From positions 474,742 to 538,741 of the forward strand of contig JANSXX010000002.1 of NCBI GenBank assembly GCA_024742815.1: DNA of 64,000 nucleotides. Direction: 5' to 3'. How positions within the stretch are numbered: position 1 is the first letter of the stretch; each line of letters begins with the position of its first letter. The position numbers were made by a program, and so were the translations under genes. Source of the DNA: HXMU1420-13 sp024742815 (GTDB lineage Bacteria > Bacteroidota > Rhodothermia > Balneolales > Balneolaceae). Under the pieces are notes generated by a model. It searched no databases, was not told the DNA's origin, and worked only from the letters and a program-made list of their open reading frames with translations. Of this stretch, positions 19,604 through 28,856 are shown piece by piece.

Positions 19604-22600
19604 ATGAAAAGAGTTCTAACTGCATTACTTGTAAGTATAAGTATGTGCATTTCATCATCTGCACAGGTAGAAGAGTTTTATACCTTCGAAAATGATAACA
19701 ATTACGTATACGACATACTTAACTCTAATGGAGAATACGCATATTTCGTACGGCTAAATCAATCTACAGGTATAAGAGGATTATGGTTTACCGATGGTAC
19801 AGAAGAAGGGACATCTATTATTTCTTCAGATTTAAATGTGTTTTCCACAGGTCGGTATGACGTAGGATACCTGAATAATCAATTCTATTTCTTTGCAAGT
19901 GAACCGGTTGAAAACTTTAGTGATCGCATCGTAAGCTTGTACGCTTATAATGAACTTTCCGAATCGGTAGAACTGATAAAACAAGGTAATGATGATAGTA
20001 ATACCCATTTTATATACAGTTACGAACATGCTGTTTATTTCTCGATAAGGTCAGATAATGCCGATCCTGAACTTTGGATGGTGAATCAGAATGGTCTTTC
20101 AAAAATATCTATTCCTGCATGTGGAGGTAGTAGTCTTACTGAGGATGTAATAGATTTCTCCCGAAAACCCGTTGAGGCATTTAACTCCACAAACCAAGTA
20201 CATGAACTTTATTTCGTGAATTACTGTGGTGATTTAGTCCGACATACTGATGGTTCTGTAGTTAATATGTTTGAAGAATTTGGCTTTAGAACTGGTAACG
20301 CAAACCCGTTTAGTGTGTACAACGACATGTATACGATTTATGATCGAAAGTTTATTTTCTTTGGTCAAAATTTGCTGAATGGAAGTTCAAATTCGACAGA
20401 AGGTGTACATTCTATTGATTTGGATAGTGGTGAGTACCAACTTTTAGTTGAAAATACCCATAAACTAAGAGCTCAGGAATATCCGGCAAGAAGAAGTTAT
20501 CGTAAGACCTTCATCCAAACAGAAGACGGAGTTTATTTTGCAGCTTTGGACAATACAGCCTTGAGTTCTACAAACAATGGGCAAAAAGATAATAACAACA
20601 TTTGGGTAAGTGACGGTACCAGTGCCGAAACAACTAAAATTGTATTTCTTGAAGATGAACTGCCTAGACCTGTATGGAATGGTTTATTGAGTGTTGAGTT
20701 GCAAAAGATAATTGGTTCTCAGCTAATCTATACAACAGTTAGTTATGATGATGATCCTTTAGATGGCGAACTCTTTGCTGTAAATATAAATACATCGGAA
20801 ATAACGAAACTCTGGGATGCTACTAATACAACAGGATTTCCACATGGTCACCTCATGGATGGTTTTGGGTATGTACTGAGAGATTTTGTACCTGACTCAA
20901 GCAGAACGCTGTTTATTTCATCAGATGGTTTTTCGTCAAAAATGCAATCCAGAACTACAACTGGAGAAGTCTACAATTTGGAGCCCGGTTCAAATAGTTT
21001 CGTTGCTAATATTCAGGATAGCATCTACATCTTCAAAGCAAATGTAGGAGGAAACCCAAATACTTCTCTGATGAAGTTTACCTTTAGAGGAGGATCATCA
21101 GATTCCGGTGATAATGGCAACAACGGTGGTGGAGAAGAACCAGTAAATCCAGTGATGATATATGAAGAGCGCTTTGCCCCGAATTTTATTGGTTCAAGCG
21201 TGCTCACGGAAAATTGGTCAACTGACATTACAAGTGAATCAGATGGTTGGATTATAGAAGATAAAAATCGATTTAGCAGTTTGTTTGAGGAGTTAGACTT
21301 AAGGTGGTTAAATACATTTTTGCTTACCCTTTATGGATCGGATCCTGAACAAGCTACTACGATTAATGCAACGTCTCCAAAAATTCCGATTCATGACTAT
21401 TCTGACCTGTCGGTTAAACTGGATTATTATTACCAACCTGATCTACTTGAATTTCAAAATGCGACTTTAAATCTCGATGTCAGCTCAGATAGTGATCAGT
21501 GGATAACTATCAAAAGCGTAACCGGAAGTGATGTATCGGAATTACTGTACGAGGAATTCGAAGTTCAACTGAATAATCAATTTGATGGAGATTCTTTGCA
21601 GTTTCGATTAAGAATAGTAAGCGACGAAGGCGGTTCTTTTGGAGTTCCAATGGGTTTTTATGTGGATGATATCACCTTATTTGGCATTCCAGATCAACTG
21701 CCGGAACCCGAACCTGAATATTCAATAACGGAGTTAGTGGCCGTTGATTTTACTGAAGATGAATTTTTGCAATGGCAATTAGTTGAGTCGGAAGCCTATG
21801 ATGTATATCCGGAAAGCACTTGGCATTTATCAGATTTAAGCCAGAGATATGAGTCTACAGATGTTCTACCCGGGATCTCCTTGAACAACCATTTGCGGAT
21901 TTTTCCATCAGCAGGAATTCGATCAGAATCAGGAGATTTCATCAGCTATAATGAAATTTTTGCTTCTCCTTTTTACGATCTGCAAAGTACGAGCGACCTT
22001 CGCCTGGCATTGAATTTTATTTATACCCCTCAAATGGTAGAAGCCGATGAAGTTGAATTCAATGTATTGGGTCGGCCGGATACCAGCAGTCAGTGGCAAA
22101 CACTTTATACGCTGGAAACTAATCCTGAACAGCTTGGAAATTTGAGTGGGCTCAACCTGGAAGAAATCGATGTTGATTTGAGTGGCAATTACACCTCAGA
22201 ACAGCTACAAGTTGGGTTACAGCTAAAAATCAACAATCTACAGTACTCAGGAAATACCTTTGGCTACTTTGCTGATTCATTGCTTATATATTCACGAGAG
22301 GAAGTTGTGAATCAATCACCTGTTGTAGTTTCAACACCTGAAACTTTAGTACTTGCTCAGGATTTTGGAGAATACCGAGTGACGGATATCGATTCCTATT
22401 TTAATGATCCGGAGAATGATCCACTATCGTATGAAGTAATATCAATTCCGTCTTTCCTTGACGCTTCGGTGAATGCTGATGTACTTATTCTAAATTCTAA
22501 AACAGGTGAAACCGGCACCGGCGAACTCATTATAAGAGCAACGGACTCCAAAGGAGCATCTGCAGATTTAAACATAATGGTGGAAGTCACCGTTGAAACC

Positions 22601-22897
22601 GGTATAAGTGAAGAAACTGATAATCAGATGCCCACCGAGTTTACCATTAGTCAGAATTACCCTAACCCATTCAATCCGAGCTCTAATATCCGTTTCGGAT
22701 TACCTGAATCAGGTGCAGTAAGGTTGGAGGTGTACAATATGCTGGGGCAGCGAGTGGCCACCCTGGTAGATCAAAGGATGCAGGCAGGCTGGCATACGGT
22801 CACTTTTGATGCTTCTACGCTATCATCAGGAACCTACATATACCGAATTACTTCCGGTGACTTCGTTCAAACAAAGAAAATGATGCTTATTAAATAA
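19604..22897 (+). CDS. T9SS-exported protein with two jelly-roll-like domains
   Basis: This 1097-residue protein starts with a signal peptide (MKRVLTALLVSISMCISSSAQ). Residues about 25-500 contain ELWFTDGT/NIWVSDGT-type blades (RGLWFTDGTEEGTS; NIWVSDGTSAETT) resembling hyalin-like propeller repeats. A Gly/Asn/Asp-rich linker (near 505) leads to two MAM- or jelly-roll-like regions (about 520-705 and 715-905), each ending near GFYVDDITLFG or GYFADSLLIYS. A cadherin-like Ig domain (about 910-1005) and a T9SS type A domain (about 1015-1097) complete it. The sorting domain is nearly identical to that of the preceding gene. The gene has its own start 17 bp after the preceding terminator. I do not know its ligand or activity. 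Confidence 0.85.
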   Translation: MKRVLTALLVSISMCISSSAQVEEFYTFENDNNYVYDILNSNGEYAYFVRLNQSTGIRGLWFTDGTEEGTSIISSDLNVFSTGRYDVGYLNNQFYFFASEPVENFSDRIVSLYAYNELSESVELIKQGNDDSNTHFIYSYEHAVYFSIRSDNADPELWMVNQNGLSKISIPACGGSSLTEDVIDFSRKPVEAFNSTNQVHELYFVNYCGDLVRHTDGSVVNMFEEFGFRTGNANPFSVYNDMYTIYDRKFIFFGQNLLNGSSNSTEGVHSIDLDSGEYQLLVENTHKLRAQEYPARRSYRKTFIQTEDGVYFAALDNTALSSTNNGQKDNNNIWVSDGTSAETTKIVFLEDELPRPVWNGLLSVELQKIIGSQLIYTTVSYDDDPLDGELFAVNINTSEITKLWDATNTTGFPHGHLMDGFGYVLRDFVPDSSRTLFISSDGFSSKMQSRTTTGEVYNLEPGSNSFVANIQDSIYIFKANVGGNPNTSLMKFTFRGGSSDSGDNGNNGGGEEPVNPVMIYEERFAPNFIGSSVLTENWSTDITSESDGWIIEDKNRFSSLFEELDLRWLNTFLLTLYGSDPEQATTINATSPKIPIHDYSDLSVKLDYYYQPDLLEFQNATLNLDVSSDSDQWITIKSVTGSDVSELLYEEFEVQLNNQFDGDSLQFRLRIVSDEGGSFGVPMGFYVDDITLFGIPDQLPEPEPEYSITELVAVDFTEDEFLQWQLVESEAYDVYPESTWHLSDLSQRYESTDVLPGISLNNHLRIFPSAGIRSESGDFISYNEIFASPFYDLQSTSDLRLALNFIYTPQMVEADEVEFNVLGRPDTSSQWQTLYTLETNPEQLGNLSGLNLEEIDVDLSGNYTSEQLQVGLQLKINNLQYSGNTFGYFADSLLIYSREEVVNQSPVVVSTPETLVLAQDFGEYRVTDIDSYFNDPENDPLSYEVISIPSFLDASVNADVLILNSKTGETGTGELIIRATDSKGASADLNIMVEVTVETGISEETDNQMPTEFTISQNYPNPFNPSSNIRFGLPESGAVRLEVYNMLGQRVATLVDQRMQAGWHTVTFDASTLSSGTYIYRITSGDFVQTKKMMLIK

Positions 22898-22921
22898 ACT
22901 AATCGATATAAAATCGAGAAG

Positions 22922-22949
22922 AAGGCTGGTTTAACGACCGGCCTTTTTT
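22922..22949 (+). terminator. Rho-independent terminator
   Basis: AAGGCTGGT and ACCGGCCTT pair with one G-T wobble around TTAACG, followed by a T-run. It lies in the convergent junction between the T9SS gene and the minus-strand permease. Confidence 0.8.
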
Positions 22950-22953
22950 ATTG

Positions 22954-24177
22954 CTATCTGCCGTAAGAAATAACCTTCAATGGATCGGTTTTAGCAGCGA
23001 TGCGCGCAGGCAACCAACTTGCTAAAGCACATAATGAAATAGTAACCACGGTGGTTAAAATGAAATCGAAAAAGCGCAATTCCACCGGCGCATAACTCAT
23101 GTAATAATTTTCTTCAGAAAGGGGGATGATCTGGTACTCAAGTTGCAGATAGGCAAAGAGCAAGGAAATTCCGATTCCAATGGTTAAACCAATTCCGGCA
23201 ACAATTACACCTTCGAGCAGGAACACACGTCGGATCATGGCCGATTTACCACCAAGCGTTTTAAGAATGCCGATATCTTTGGTTCGTTCAAGTACCATCA
23301 TGAGTACGGCACCGATCAGATTAAATGCGGCTACAATAATCATCACACTAATCACCAAAGGAATCATATTTTCCTGAAGCTCAACCCATGCAAATATACT
23401 TCCGTATTTGCTGGTGATTGTTTCTTCGTAATAGGGGAAACCAAGTTGTTCACCTAGAACAGCATCAAACTGATTAATCTGTGTGTAGTCAACTAATTTT
23501 AACTCAACAGCATGAGCTTGTGTGGGACCTAAATCAAATAACTTTTGAGCATATTGCCGATCAGAGATCGCGTACAATTCATCGAAAATATCTACTCCGG
23601 TTTCATATACACCCGAAAGCCTGAACTGCTGAATTTCCGGCGAGTTAACCAAGCTGGGAATTCCCTGAATAGTGTATACGGTAATTATACCTCCGATTTG
23701 AGCCTGCAAAGTTTGCACAAGATCATCACCTAAAACAATACCCGGTAAGCCGGTAGAATCTATAGAAAGGTCGAACGTTCCTTCACTTAAATAATCCACA
23801 AATGAAGAGGCATCGGGATCTGAAATTCCCTTCAATAAGGTACCGGTGATGGCTTCTTTGGTTTGAATCATTACCTGTCCTTCGGTTACTACATGTAACG
23901 ATTCGATTTCTTCAAAACCGGTTAAAAAAGTTTCAAGAGTATCCGCACGATAAATAGGCTGATCGGTAAATGTAGTTACAGTGATGTGTGGGGCAAAGCC
24001 TAAAATCTTTTCGTTAATGGTAGTTTTAAACCCATGCACAATTGAAAGGGCGATAAGTAAACCGGCAGAACCAATCGCTACTCCGGCTATTGCCATTAGT
24101 TTTATAAATGATAAAAACCGGGCACCTTTACGAGTGCCTTTGAAATATCGGAATGCGAGATAGGTTTCGAAATTCAT
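22954..24177 (-). CDS. LolC/LolE-family lipoprotein-releasing ABC transporter permease
   Basis: The product (407 residues from ATG 24177) has one N-terminal transmembrane helix (about 20-45, SFIKLMAIAGVAIGSAGLLIALS), a MacB-type periplasmic domain (about 50-260) and an FtsX domain with three C-terminal helices (about 270-400). MNFETYLAFRYFKGTRKG is the typical N-terminus of LolC/E permeases, so I prefer 24177 to the five-codon-longer ATG at 24192. With an ATPase of the LolD type, not present here, it would extract lipoproteins from the inner membrane. It follows lysS on the same strand with a 104-120 bp gap. It cannot be told from sequence alone whether it acts as LolC, LolE or a homodimeric LolF-like protein. 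Confidence 0.88.
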   Translation of the reverse strand: MNFETYLAFRYFKGTRKGARFLSFIKLMAIAGVAIGSAGLLIALSIVHGFKTTINEKILGFAPHITVTTFTDQPIYRADTLETFLTGFEEIESLHVVTEGQVMIQTKEAITGTLLKGISDPDASSFVDYLSEGTFDLSIDSTGLPGIVLGDDLVQTLQAQIGGIITVYTIQGIPSLVNSPEIQQFRLSGVYETGVDIFDELYAISDRQYAQKLFDLGPTQAHAVELKLVDYTQINQFDAVLGEQLGFPYYEETITSKYGSIFAWVELQENMIPLVISVMIIVAAFNLIGAVLMMVLERTKDIGILKTLGGKSAMIRRVFLLEGVIVAGIGLTIGIGISLLFAYLQLEYQIIPLSEENYYMSYAPVELRFFDFILTTVVTISLCALASWLPARIAAKTDPLKVISYGR

Positions 24178-24221
24178 TCGAATAGTTTCCAATTTTCAGA
24201 GTTTAAAATCCAAACAAAATC

Positions 24222-24266
24222 CAATAATAAAACTGCAAATATTATAGAATTGGACATTTATTATTG
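24222..24266. repeat. Inverted repeat between lysS and the permease gene
   Basis: CAATAATAAA (24222-24231) and TTTATTATTG (24257-24266) are perfect ten-base inverted repeats separated by 25 bases in AT-rich DNA. It could be an operator or an mRNA hairpin; low complexity makes chance plausible. Confidence 0.35.
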
Positions 24267-24296
24267 TTTGAATTTTGAATAACTGTGATTTGGAAT

Positions 24297-25841
24297 TTAA
24301 ACGCTTTGCGTTTTCTCCGGCTTCATTTGTGGGAAAAACAGTACATCGCGAATAGATTCTGAGTTGGTCATTATCATTGCTAAACGATCAATTCCTATTC
24401 CAATACCAGCAGTAGGAGGCATGCCATATTCCAGCGACCGGATGAAATCTTCGTCGATGGTCATAGCTTCTAAATCACCTCCATCGCGTAAAGCAGCTTG
24501 TGCTTCCAATCGCTCTCGCTGATCGATAGGATCGTTTAACTCGGTGTAGGCATTCGCAATTTCTTTACCATTACAGATACATTCGAAGCGTTCAACCAGA
24601 CCTTCTTTACTACGGTGCTTTTTTGTAAGCGGACTCATTTCCACCGGATAATCAGTTATAAAAGTAGGTTGAATGAGCTTTGGCTCCACATATTCGCCAA
24701 AAATCTCGTCGATGATTTTTGCAACACCGAAAGTCTCGTCAATTTGAATATGTAACTCTTTCGCAATTGGTTTTAACTCGTCGAGCGATTTACCATACAG
24801 ATCGTGCCCCGTATATTCTTTGATGGCATCAAACATCGGAATCCTTGGCCAAGGAGCTTTAAAATCTATTTCGTGCTCACCTACGGTAACTTTGGTACTA
24901 CCATGTAAGTCCATTGCCACTTTTTCGATCATCTTTTCGGTAAAGTCCATCATCCAGTTGTAATCTTTGTAGGCTACGTACAACTCAACTTGAGTAAATT
25001 CCGGATTGTGGAATCGGCTTAGTCCTTCATTTCTGAAATCTTTAGAAAACTCATACACACCATCAAATCCACCAACAATTAAACGCTTTAGGTAAAGTTC
25101 GTTAGCAATACGGAGATATAAATCCATATCCAACGTGTTATGATGCGTTACAAATGGTCGGGCTGATGCACCACCATATACCGGTTGCAGAATTGGTGTT
25201 TCTACTTCTAAATAGCCTTTATCATTCATAAAATTACGCATCGACTGTACCATGTGCGTACGCTTTCTGAAGGTATCCCGTACTTCAGGATTTACAATTA
25301 AATCTACATAGCGCTGCCGATAGCGAAGTTCTTTGTCGGCAAATGCATCATAAATAACTTTTTCGCCTTCTTCATTTTCTACTTCTTTAGGGATTGGAAT
25401 AGGGCGGAGCGTTTTTGTGAGAAATTCAAATTCTTCTGCGTGTACGGTAGTTTCTCCGGTACGAGTCTTAAAAACAAATCCTTTGATCCCTACAATATCA
25501 CCGATATCCACTAACTTTTTGAATACGGTATTGTAGTTATCTACTCCTACGTCATCGCGACGAATATACACCTGAATGGTACCTTCAGAGTCCTGAAGAT
25601 TAAAAAAAGCCGCTTTTCCCATAATTCTGCGCGTCATTACGCGTCCGGCAATCGATACAATTTCAGTATCAGGATTGGATTCTTCATCTCTTACCAGTGT
25701 TTCATCTGCTTTTATGGATGCACTCGTATGGTTAACATCAAATGAATAAGGGAATGGATTAACGCCCATTTCGTTTAATTGGGCAAGTTTCTCTCGGCGT
25801 ATTTCTTCTTGTTCAGAAAGTGAAATATCTTCGTGGGACAT
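24297..25841 (-). CDS. lysS: Lysyl-tRNA synthetase, class II
   Basis: This 514-residue enzyme charges tRNA-Lys with lysine using ATP. An N-terminal OB-fold anticodon-binding domain (about residues 60-170, VSIAGRVMTRRIMGKAAFF) is followed by the class II catalytic core: motif 1 near RTHMVQSMRNFMNDKGYLEVETP, motif 2 FRNEGLSRFHNPEFTQVE and motif 3 GIGIGIDRLAMIM. The LysS-specific NAYTELNDPIDQRERLEAQ segment is present. Length agrees with the family (about 500). The ATG start at 25841 is preceded by an AT-rich, divergent intergenic region shared with the phosphopantetheinyl transferase gene. Confidence 0.97.
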   Translation of the reverse strand: MSHEDISLSEQEEIRREKLAQLNEMGVNPFPYSFDVNHTSASIKADETLVRDEESNPDTEIVSIAGRVMTRRIMGKAAFFNLQDSEGTIQVYIRRDDVGVDNYNTVFKKLVDIGDIVGIKGFVFKTRTGETTVHAEEFEFLTKTLRPIPIPKEVENEEGEKVIYDAFADKELRYRQRYVDLIVNPEVRDTFRKRTHMVQSMRNFMNDKGYLEVETPILQPVYGGASARPFVTHHNTLDMDLYLRIANELYLKRLIVGGFDGVYEFSKDFRNEGLSRFHNPEFTQVELYVAYKDYNWMMDFTEKMIEKVAMDLHGSTKVTVGEHEIDFKAPWPRIPMFDAIKEYTGHDLYGKSLDELKPIAKELHIQIDETFGVAKIIDEIFGEYVEPKLIQPTFITDYPVEMSPLTKKHRSKEGLVERFECICNGKEIANAYTELNDPIDQRERLEAQAALRDGGDLEAMTIDEDFIRSLEYGMPPTAGIGIGIDRLAMIMTNSESIRDVLFFPQMKPEKTQSV

Positions 25842-25939
25842 ATGTAAATTTTGTTCTAAGTTCGATTCGAATACAAGGTGGTAAAAATACTACATTGTAG
25901 GCAAAATTGTGGCATTGTAAATAACTCAACAATACGTGT

Positions 25940-26563
25940 GTGAATACTATTAATTCCAATCATCTTCCAGGTTTACAGGAGTCAGTTATTTTGGCTTATT
26001 CGGAAATTAGTGAGCAAAATAAGCTGGATAACCCCTTTTTGGATTTAGAATTGATTTCAGAAACACGCAATAAAAAACGGATTTATGAGCATGTTAGTTC
26101 ACGGGAGTTATTGTTGAAAATGCTGATTAGCAAAGGAATAAATCCAAAAGATTTTGCTATACAAAAAACAGCGGATGGGAAACCTTTTGCTATGCACAAT
26201 GGCGAGAGAGTTCATCTAAGTTTTTCACATACAAATGAGTGGGTGATATGTGGATTCAGTTCAGATTTGGATATTGGAATTGATGCAGAAAAAGTTGAGC
26301 GATCATTTCGACCGGAATTGTTACAACGCATTGCGAGTGATGAAGAAGTAAATGAACTAAAAGAGTGCGAGCCCATCGCTATTTGGACCATGAAAGAAGC
26401 TGTGGTTAAAAGTTTAGGCATTGGTATTCGAAGGGATTTGAGGGAAATCCGCATCAAAAAAGAAAAAACCGGCTATCGATTTTACGGAAATAATTCAACA
26501 TTGCAGATTGTAACAGGAACAGTGCAAAAACATCAAATTTCGGTGGCGTGGGAAATAAGTTAA
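25940..26563 (+). CDS. 4'-phosphopantetheinyl transferase superfamily protein
   Basis: This 207-residue protein belongs to the Sfp/AcpT-like family, which transfers the phosphopantetheine arm of CoA to carrier proteins. Key motifs are present: LSFSHTNEWVICGFS, the magnesium-binding GIDAEKVER and the WTMKEAVVKSLGIGI signature with the catalytic Glu/Lys pair. The start is GTG at 25940; no ATG precedes the conserved region. It could activate the fatty-acid acyl carrier protein or a secondary-metabolism carrier. The next gene overlaps its end by 16 bp, so the two are probably co-transcribed. Confidence 0.88.
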   Translation: MNTINSNHLPGLQESVILAYSEISEQNKLDNPFLDLELISETRNKKRIYEHVSSRELLLKMLISKGINPKDFAIQKTADGKPFAMHNGERVHLSFSHTNEWVICGFSSDLDIGIDAEKVERSFRPELLQRIASDEEVNELKECEPIAIWTMKEAVVKSLGIGIRRDLREIRIKKEKTGYRFYGNNSTLQIVTGTVQKHQISVAWEIS

Positions 26564-27360
26564 TTAATGGAGTTACGATAATTGGTCAAGGTAAACTTGG
26601 TTCCTTATTCACCCGAAGTTTTAAAGATGTGGGAGTTGAAAACGTAGATGTTATCACAAAAAATCAACGAATAGATCACCTCCAGGCCTTTGTTTTTTTA
26701 TGTGTGCCGGATGACAAGATTGAGCAGGTTGCAAGTCATATTTCAAAAGTACAACCTGATCTCAGGAACAAAACCATCATGCATTGTTCGGGTACTGTTG
26801 GGTTGTCTGTTCTACATCAACTCGAAGAATCGGGCGCAACAGTTGGTTGTATTCACCCTATGATGGCGGTGAATGAATCATCTACCTCCTTTTATAAAAT
26901 CACTTTCGATATTTGCGGATCAGAAGAGTTCTTAAAAAAAGCTAAATCCATTGCCCGGCTGCTGGGAGCCAAAACTGTGGTTGTGGATGAAGCTCAGAAG
27001 AAAAAGATTCATATCGCTTCGGTAGTAGCTTCTAATTATTTAGTTACACTTATGCACACTGCACAAGAAATTTCGGGTGCAAATGACAGTGACACCGGAA
27101 CACTTAGTAAAGCATTGTTATCGCTGATGCAGTCTTCCATAAAAAATTTGCGCACATTTCCACCACCTGATGCTTTAACCGGACCAATAGCAAGAGGGGA
27201 TATCAGCACTATTTCCGATCATTTAGAGGTGCTTAAAATGGAACATCCCGGCGAATATGAATTGTATCGAACATTAGGAGTATCAACGCTGGAAATGATT
27301 GGACATCGCTTACCGAAAGAAACTCGTGATCATATATCAAGATTATTTCATGAATCCTAA
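26548..27360 (+). CDS. Rossmann-fold DUF2520 domain protein
   Basis: The 270-residue product has an N-terminal NAD(P)-binding fold (VTIIGQGKLGSLFTRSF, FLCVPDDKIEQVA, HCSGTVGLSVL) and a helical C-terminal DUF2520 domain (HIASVVASNYLVTLMHTA; LTGPIARGD). It resembles ketopantoate or pyrroline-5-carboxylate reductases in architecture; the true substrate of this family is not established. GTG at 26548 is the only start that retains the first Rossmann strand, giving a 16-bp overlap with the phosphopantetheinyl transferase gene. Its stop overlaps the next gene. Confidence 0.9.
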   Translation: MGNKLINGVTIIGQGKLGSLFTRSFKDVGVENVDVITKNQRIDHLQAFVFLCVPDDKIEQVASHISKVQPDLRNKTIMHCSGTVGLSVLHQLEESGATVGCIHPMMAVNESSTSFYKITFDICGSEEFLKKAKSIARLLGAKTVVVDEAQKKKIHIASVVASNYLVTLMHTAQEISGANDSDTGTLSKALLSLMQSSIKNLRTFPPPDALTGPIARGDISTISDHLEVLKMEHPGEYELYRTLGVSTLEMIGHRLPKETRDHISRLFHES

Positions 27361-27697
27361 ATCATCTGATTTTTATAGCCGAGTGTACAAAGTAGTGGCA
27401 CAAATACCGGAAGGGAAAGTGACTAACTATGGAGCAATTGCGAAATATTTGGGTGTAGAATCAGGTGCGAGAATGGTGGGCTATGCACTCAATAATTACT
27501 TATCGGGAAAGCTCGAGTTTCCGATTCCTGCGCATCGGGTCGTAAATCGCTTAGGATATCTTACGGGAAGAACGTATTTCGATGGTGATACCATGCGTGA
27601 GCGACTTCAACAAGAAAAGATTGTGTTTATCGATGAGTATCAGGTTGATATGAAGCTACATTTCTGGGATCCGCAGGTAGAATTATCAGAAAGCTAA
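27350..27697 (+). CDS. Alkyltransferase-like (ATL) DNA-repair protein
   Basis: This 115-residue protein (from ATG 27350) consists only of the MGMT C-terminal DNA-binding fold: FYSRVYKVVAQIPEGKVTNYGAIAKYLG, then ARMVGYALN (arginine finger) and IPAHRVVN. The active-site Cys of the PCHR motif is replaced by Ala (PAHR), which defines ATL proteins: they bind O6-alkylguanine without repairing it and flag it for nucleotide excision repair. The frame extends upstream to 27299, but ATG 27350 gives a short 11-bp overlap with the DUF2520 gene and starts right before the conserved fold. Confidence 0.9.
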   Translation: MNPKSSDFYSRVYKVVAQIPEGKVTNYGAIAKYLGVESGARMVGYALNNYLSGKLEFPIPAHRVVNRLGYLTGRTYFDGDTMRERLQQEKIVFIDEYQVDMKLHFWDPQVELSES

Positions 27698-27776
27698 GCA
27701 GTGAGTTTTTGCGCTGAATCGGATGAGTATGTTTAGTATTTTATTGACCAAATCAATTTAATTAAATCACTCTAAA

Positions 27777-28379
27777 GTGAAATTTTTAGTACGTATAGGG
27801 GCGATAATTGCGTTCGTTTCGATGTCCATTCAAGCACAACCAACGCTTCCATTAGGCAGCGATTTACCCATGGGAGATCATTCTATGGATGATGTGAGCG
27901 GTCGAAGTTTAACACTGAATTCTGCTTCCAAAGCAAATGGGTTACTCGTTATTTTTAGTTGCAATACGTGTCCCTGGGTTGCACGCTGGGAAGATCGTTA
28001 CACCGACATCGCACAAATTGCACAATTCAATAATGTGGGTATGATTGCAATCAATTCGAACGAAGCATATCGCAGTCGTGGTGATGGAATGGATGAAATG
28101 ATTCGTTACGCGAACAAAGCCAACTATAATTTCCCGTATGTTCTTGATAGAAATCACGAAGTGGCAGATGCTTTTGGCGCAACAAACACTCCACACGTAT
28201 TCTTGTTTAACGCCGATAGAAAATTGATTTATACCGGATCTATTGATGATAATGCCAATCGCGCAGAAGCAGTTACGCAATATTTTTTAAAAGATGCTAT
28301 CGAACAAATGGTTGCCGGTGAGCAAATCCTGAAAGCAACCACAAAAACCCTTGGATGTTCGATCAAACGCAATAGTTAA
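27777..28379 (+). CDS. Exported thioredoxin-like/redoxin family protein
   Basis: The 200-residue product has a signal peptide (GTG start, MKFLVRIGAIIAFVSMSIQAQ) and a thioredoxin fold with a CxxC motif in FSCNTCPWVARWEDRY, followed by INSNEAYRSRGD and the cis-Pro region TNTPHVFLF. A conserved C-terminal Cys appears in TLGCSIK. This pattern matches the AhpC/TSA-like redoxin proteins common in the FCB group, likely acting in the periplasm; the substrate is unknown. The gene follows the ATL gene by about 80 bp and ends at a strong terminator. Confidence 0.87.
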   Translation: MKFLVRIGAIIAFVSMSIQAQPTLPLGSDLPMGDHSMDDVSGRSLTLNSASKANGLLVIFSCNTCPWVARWEDRYTDIAQIAQFNNVGMIAINSNEAYRSRGDGMDEMIRYANKANYNFPYVLDRNHEVADAFGATNTPHVFLFNADRKLIYTGSIDDNANRAEAVTQYFLKDAIEQMVAGEQILKATTKTLGCSIKRNS

Positions 28380-28408
28380 AATTTGTTTTAAAAAGCTGTA
28401 TTTTAGGA

Positions 28409-28442
28409 ATCCCTGCCTCAAAAAAGTGCAGGGATTTTTTTT
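28409..28442 (+). terminator. Rho-independent terminator
   Basis: ATCCCTGC (28409-28416) and GCAGGGAT (28428-28435) pair perfectly around an A-rich loop, followed by a run of T. It separates the redoxin gene from queD. Confidence 0.85.
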
Positions 28443-28466
28443 GATCTTGAAATGCTCTGAAATTAC

Positions 28467-28856
28467 ATGCCAACCTGGATATTACATACAGAATTTAAAT
28501 TTGATGCCGCCCATTATATTGATGGCTACAACGGAAAATGCGGTAGAATGCACGGCCATACCTATAAAGTCAAGATGAGTGCTAAATCACATAAATTAAA
28601 TCCATCTGCCTACCTGAATACAGATGATATGGTGTGTGATTTTAAAGAATTGAAATGGGCTGCCAAAGACTCTGAAAAGGGTGGACTTGACCACGGCGTG
28701 TTAAACGAATTATTGGAAGTTAATACAACTGCAGAGCGAATTGCAGAATACATCCACACCGAAACGATGAAGAGAATTCCCGGCGATATTGAGCTTACCG
28801 TAACCGTTTGGGAAACCGATACCAGCTGGGTAGAATACACCGATAAAGATGTATAA
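28467..28856 (+). CDS. queD: 6-carboxytetrahydropterin synthase
   Basis: This 129-residue enzyme of the PTPS/QueD family converts 7,8-dihydroneopterin triphosphate to 6-carboxy-tetrahydropterin, an early step of queuosine (7-deazaguanine) synthesis. The zinc ligands are visible (FDAAHYI and MHGHTY), as is the catalytic Cys in NGKCGRMHGH and the conserved LDHGVLNELL segment and C-terminal VWETDTSWVEY. It overlaps queE by 8 bp. The adjacent queE supports the QueD rather than the biopterin (PTPS) assignment. Confidence 0.93.
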   Translation: MPTWILHTEFKFDAAHYIDGYNGKCGRMHGHTYKVKMSAKSHKLNPSAYLNTDDMVCDFKELKWAAKDSEKGGLDHGVLNELLEVNTTAERIAEYIHTETMKRIPGDIELTVTVWETDTSWVEYTDKDV

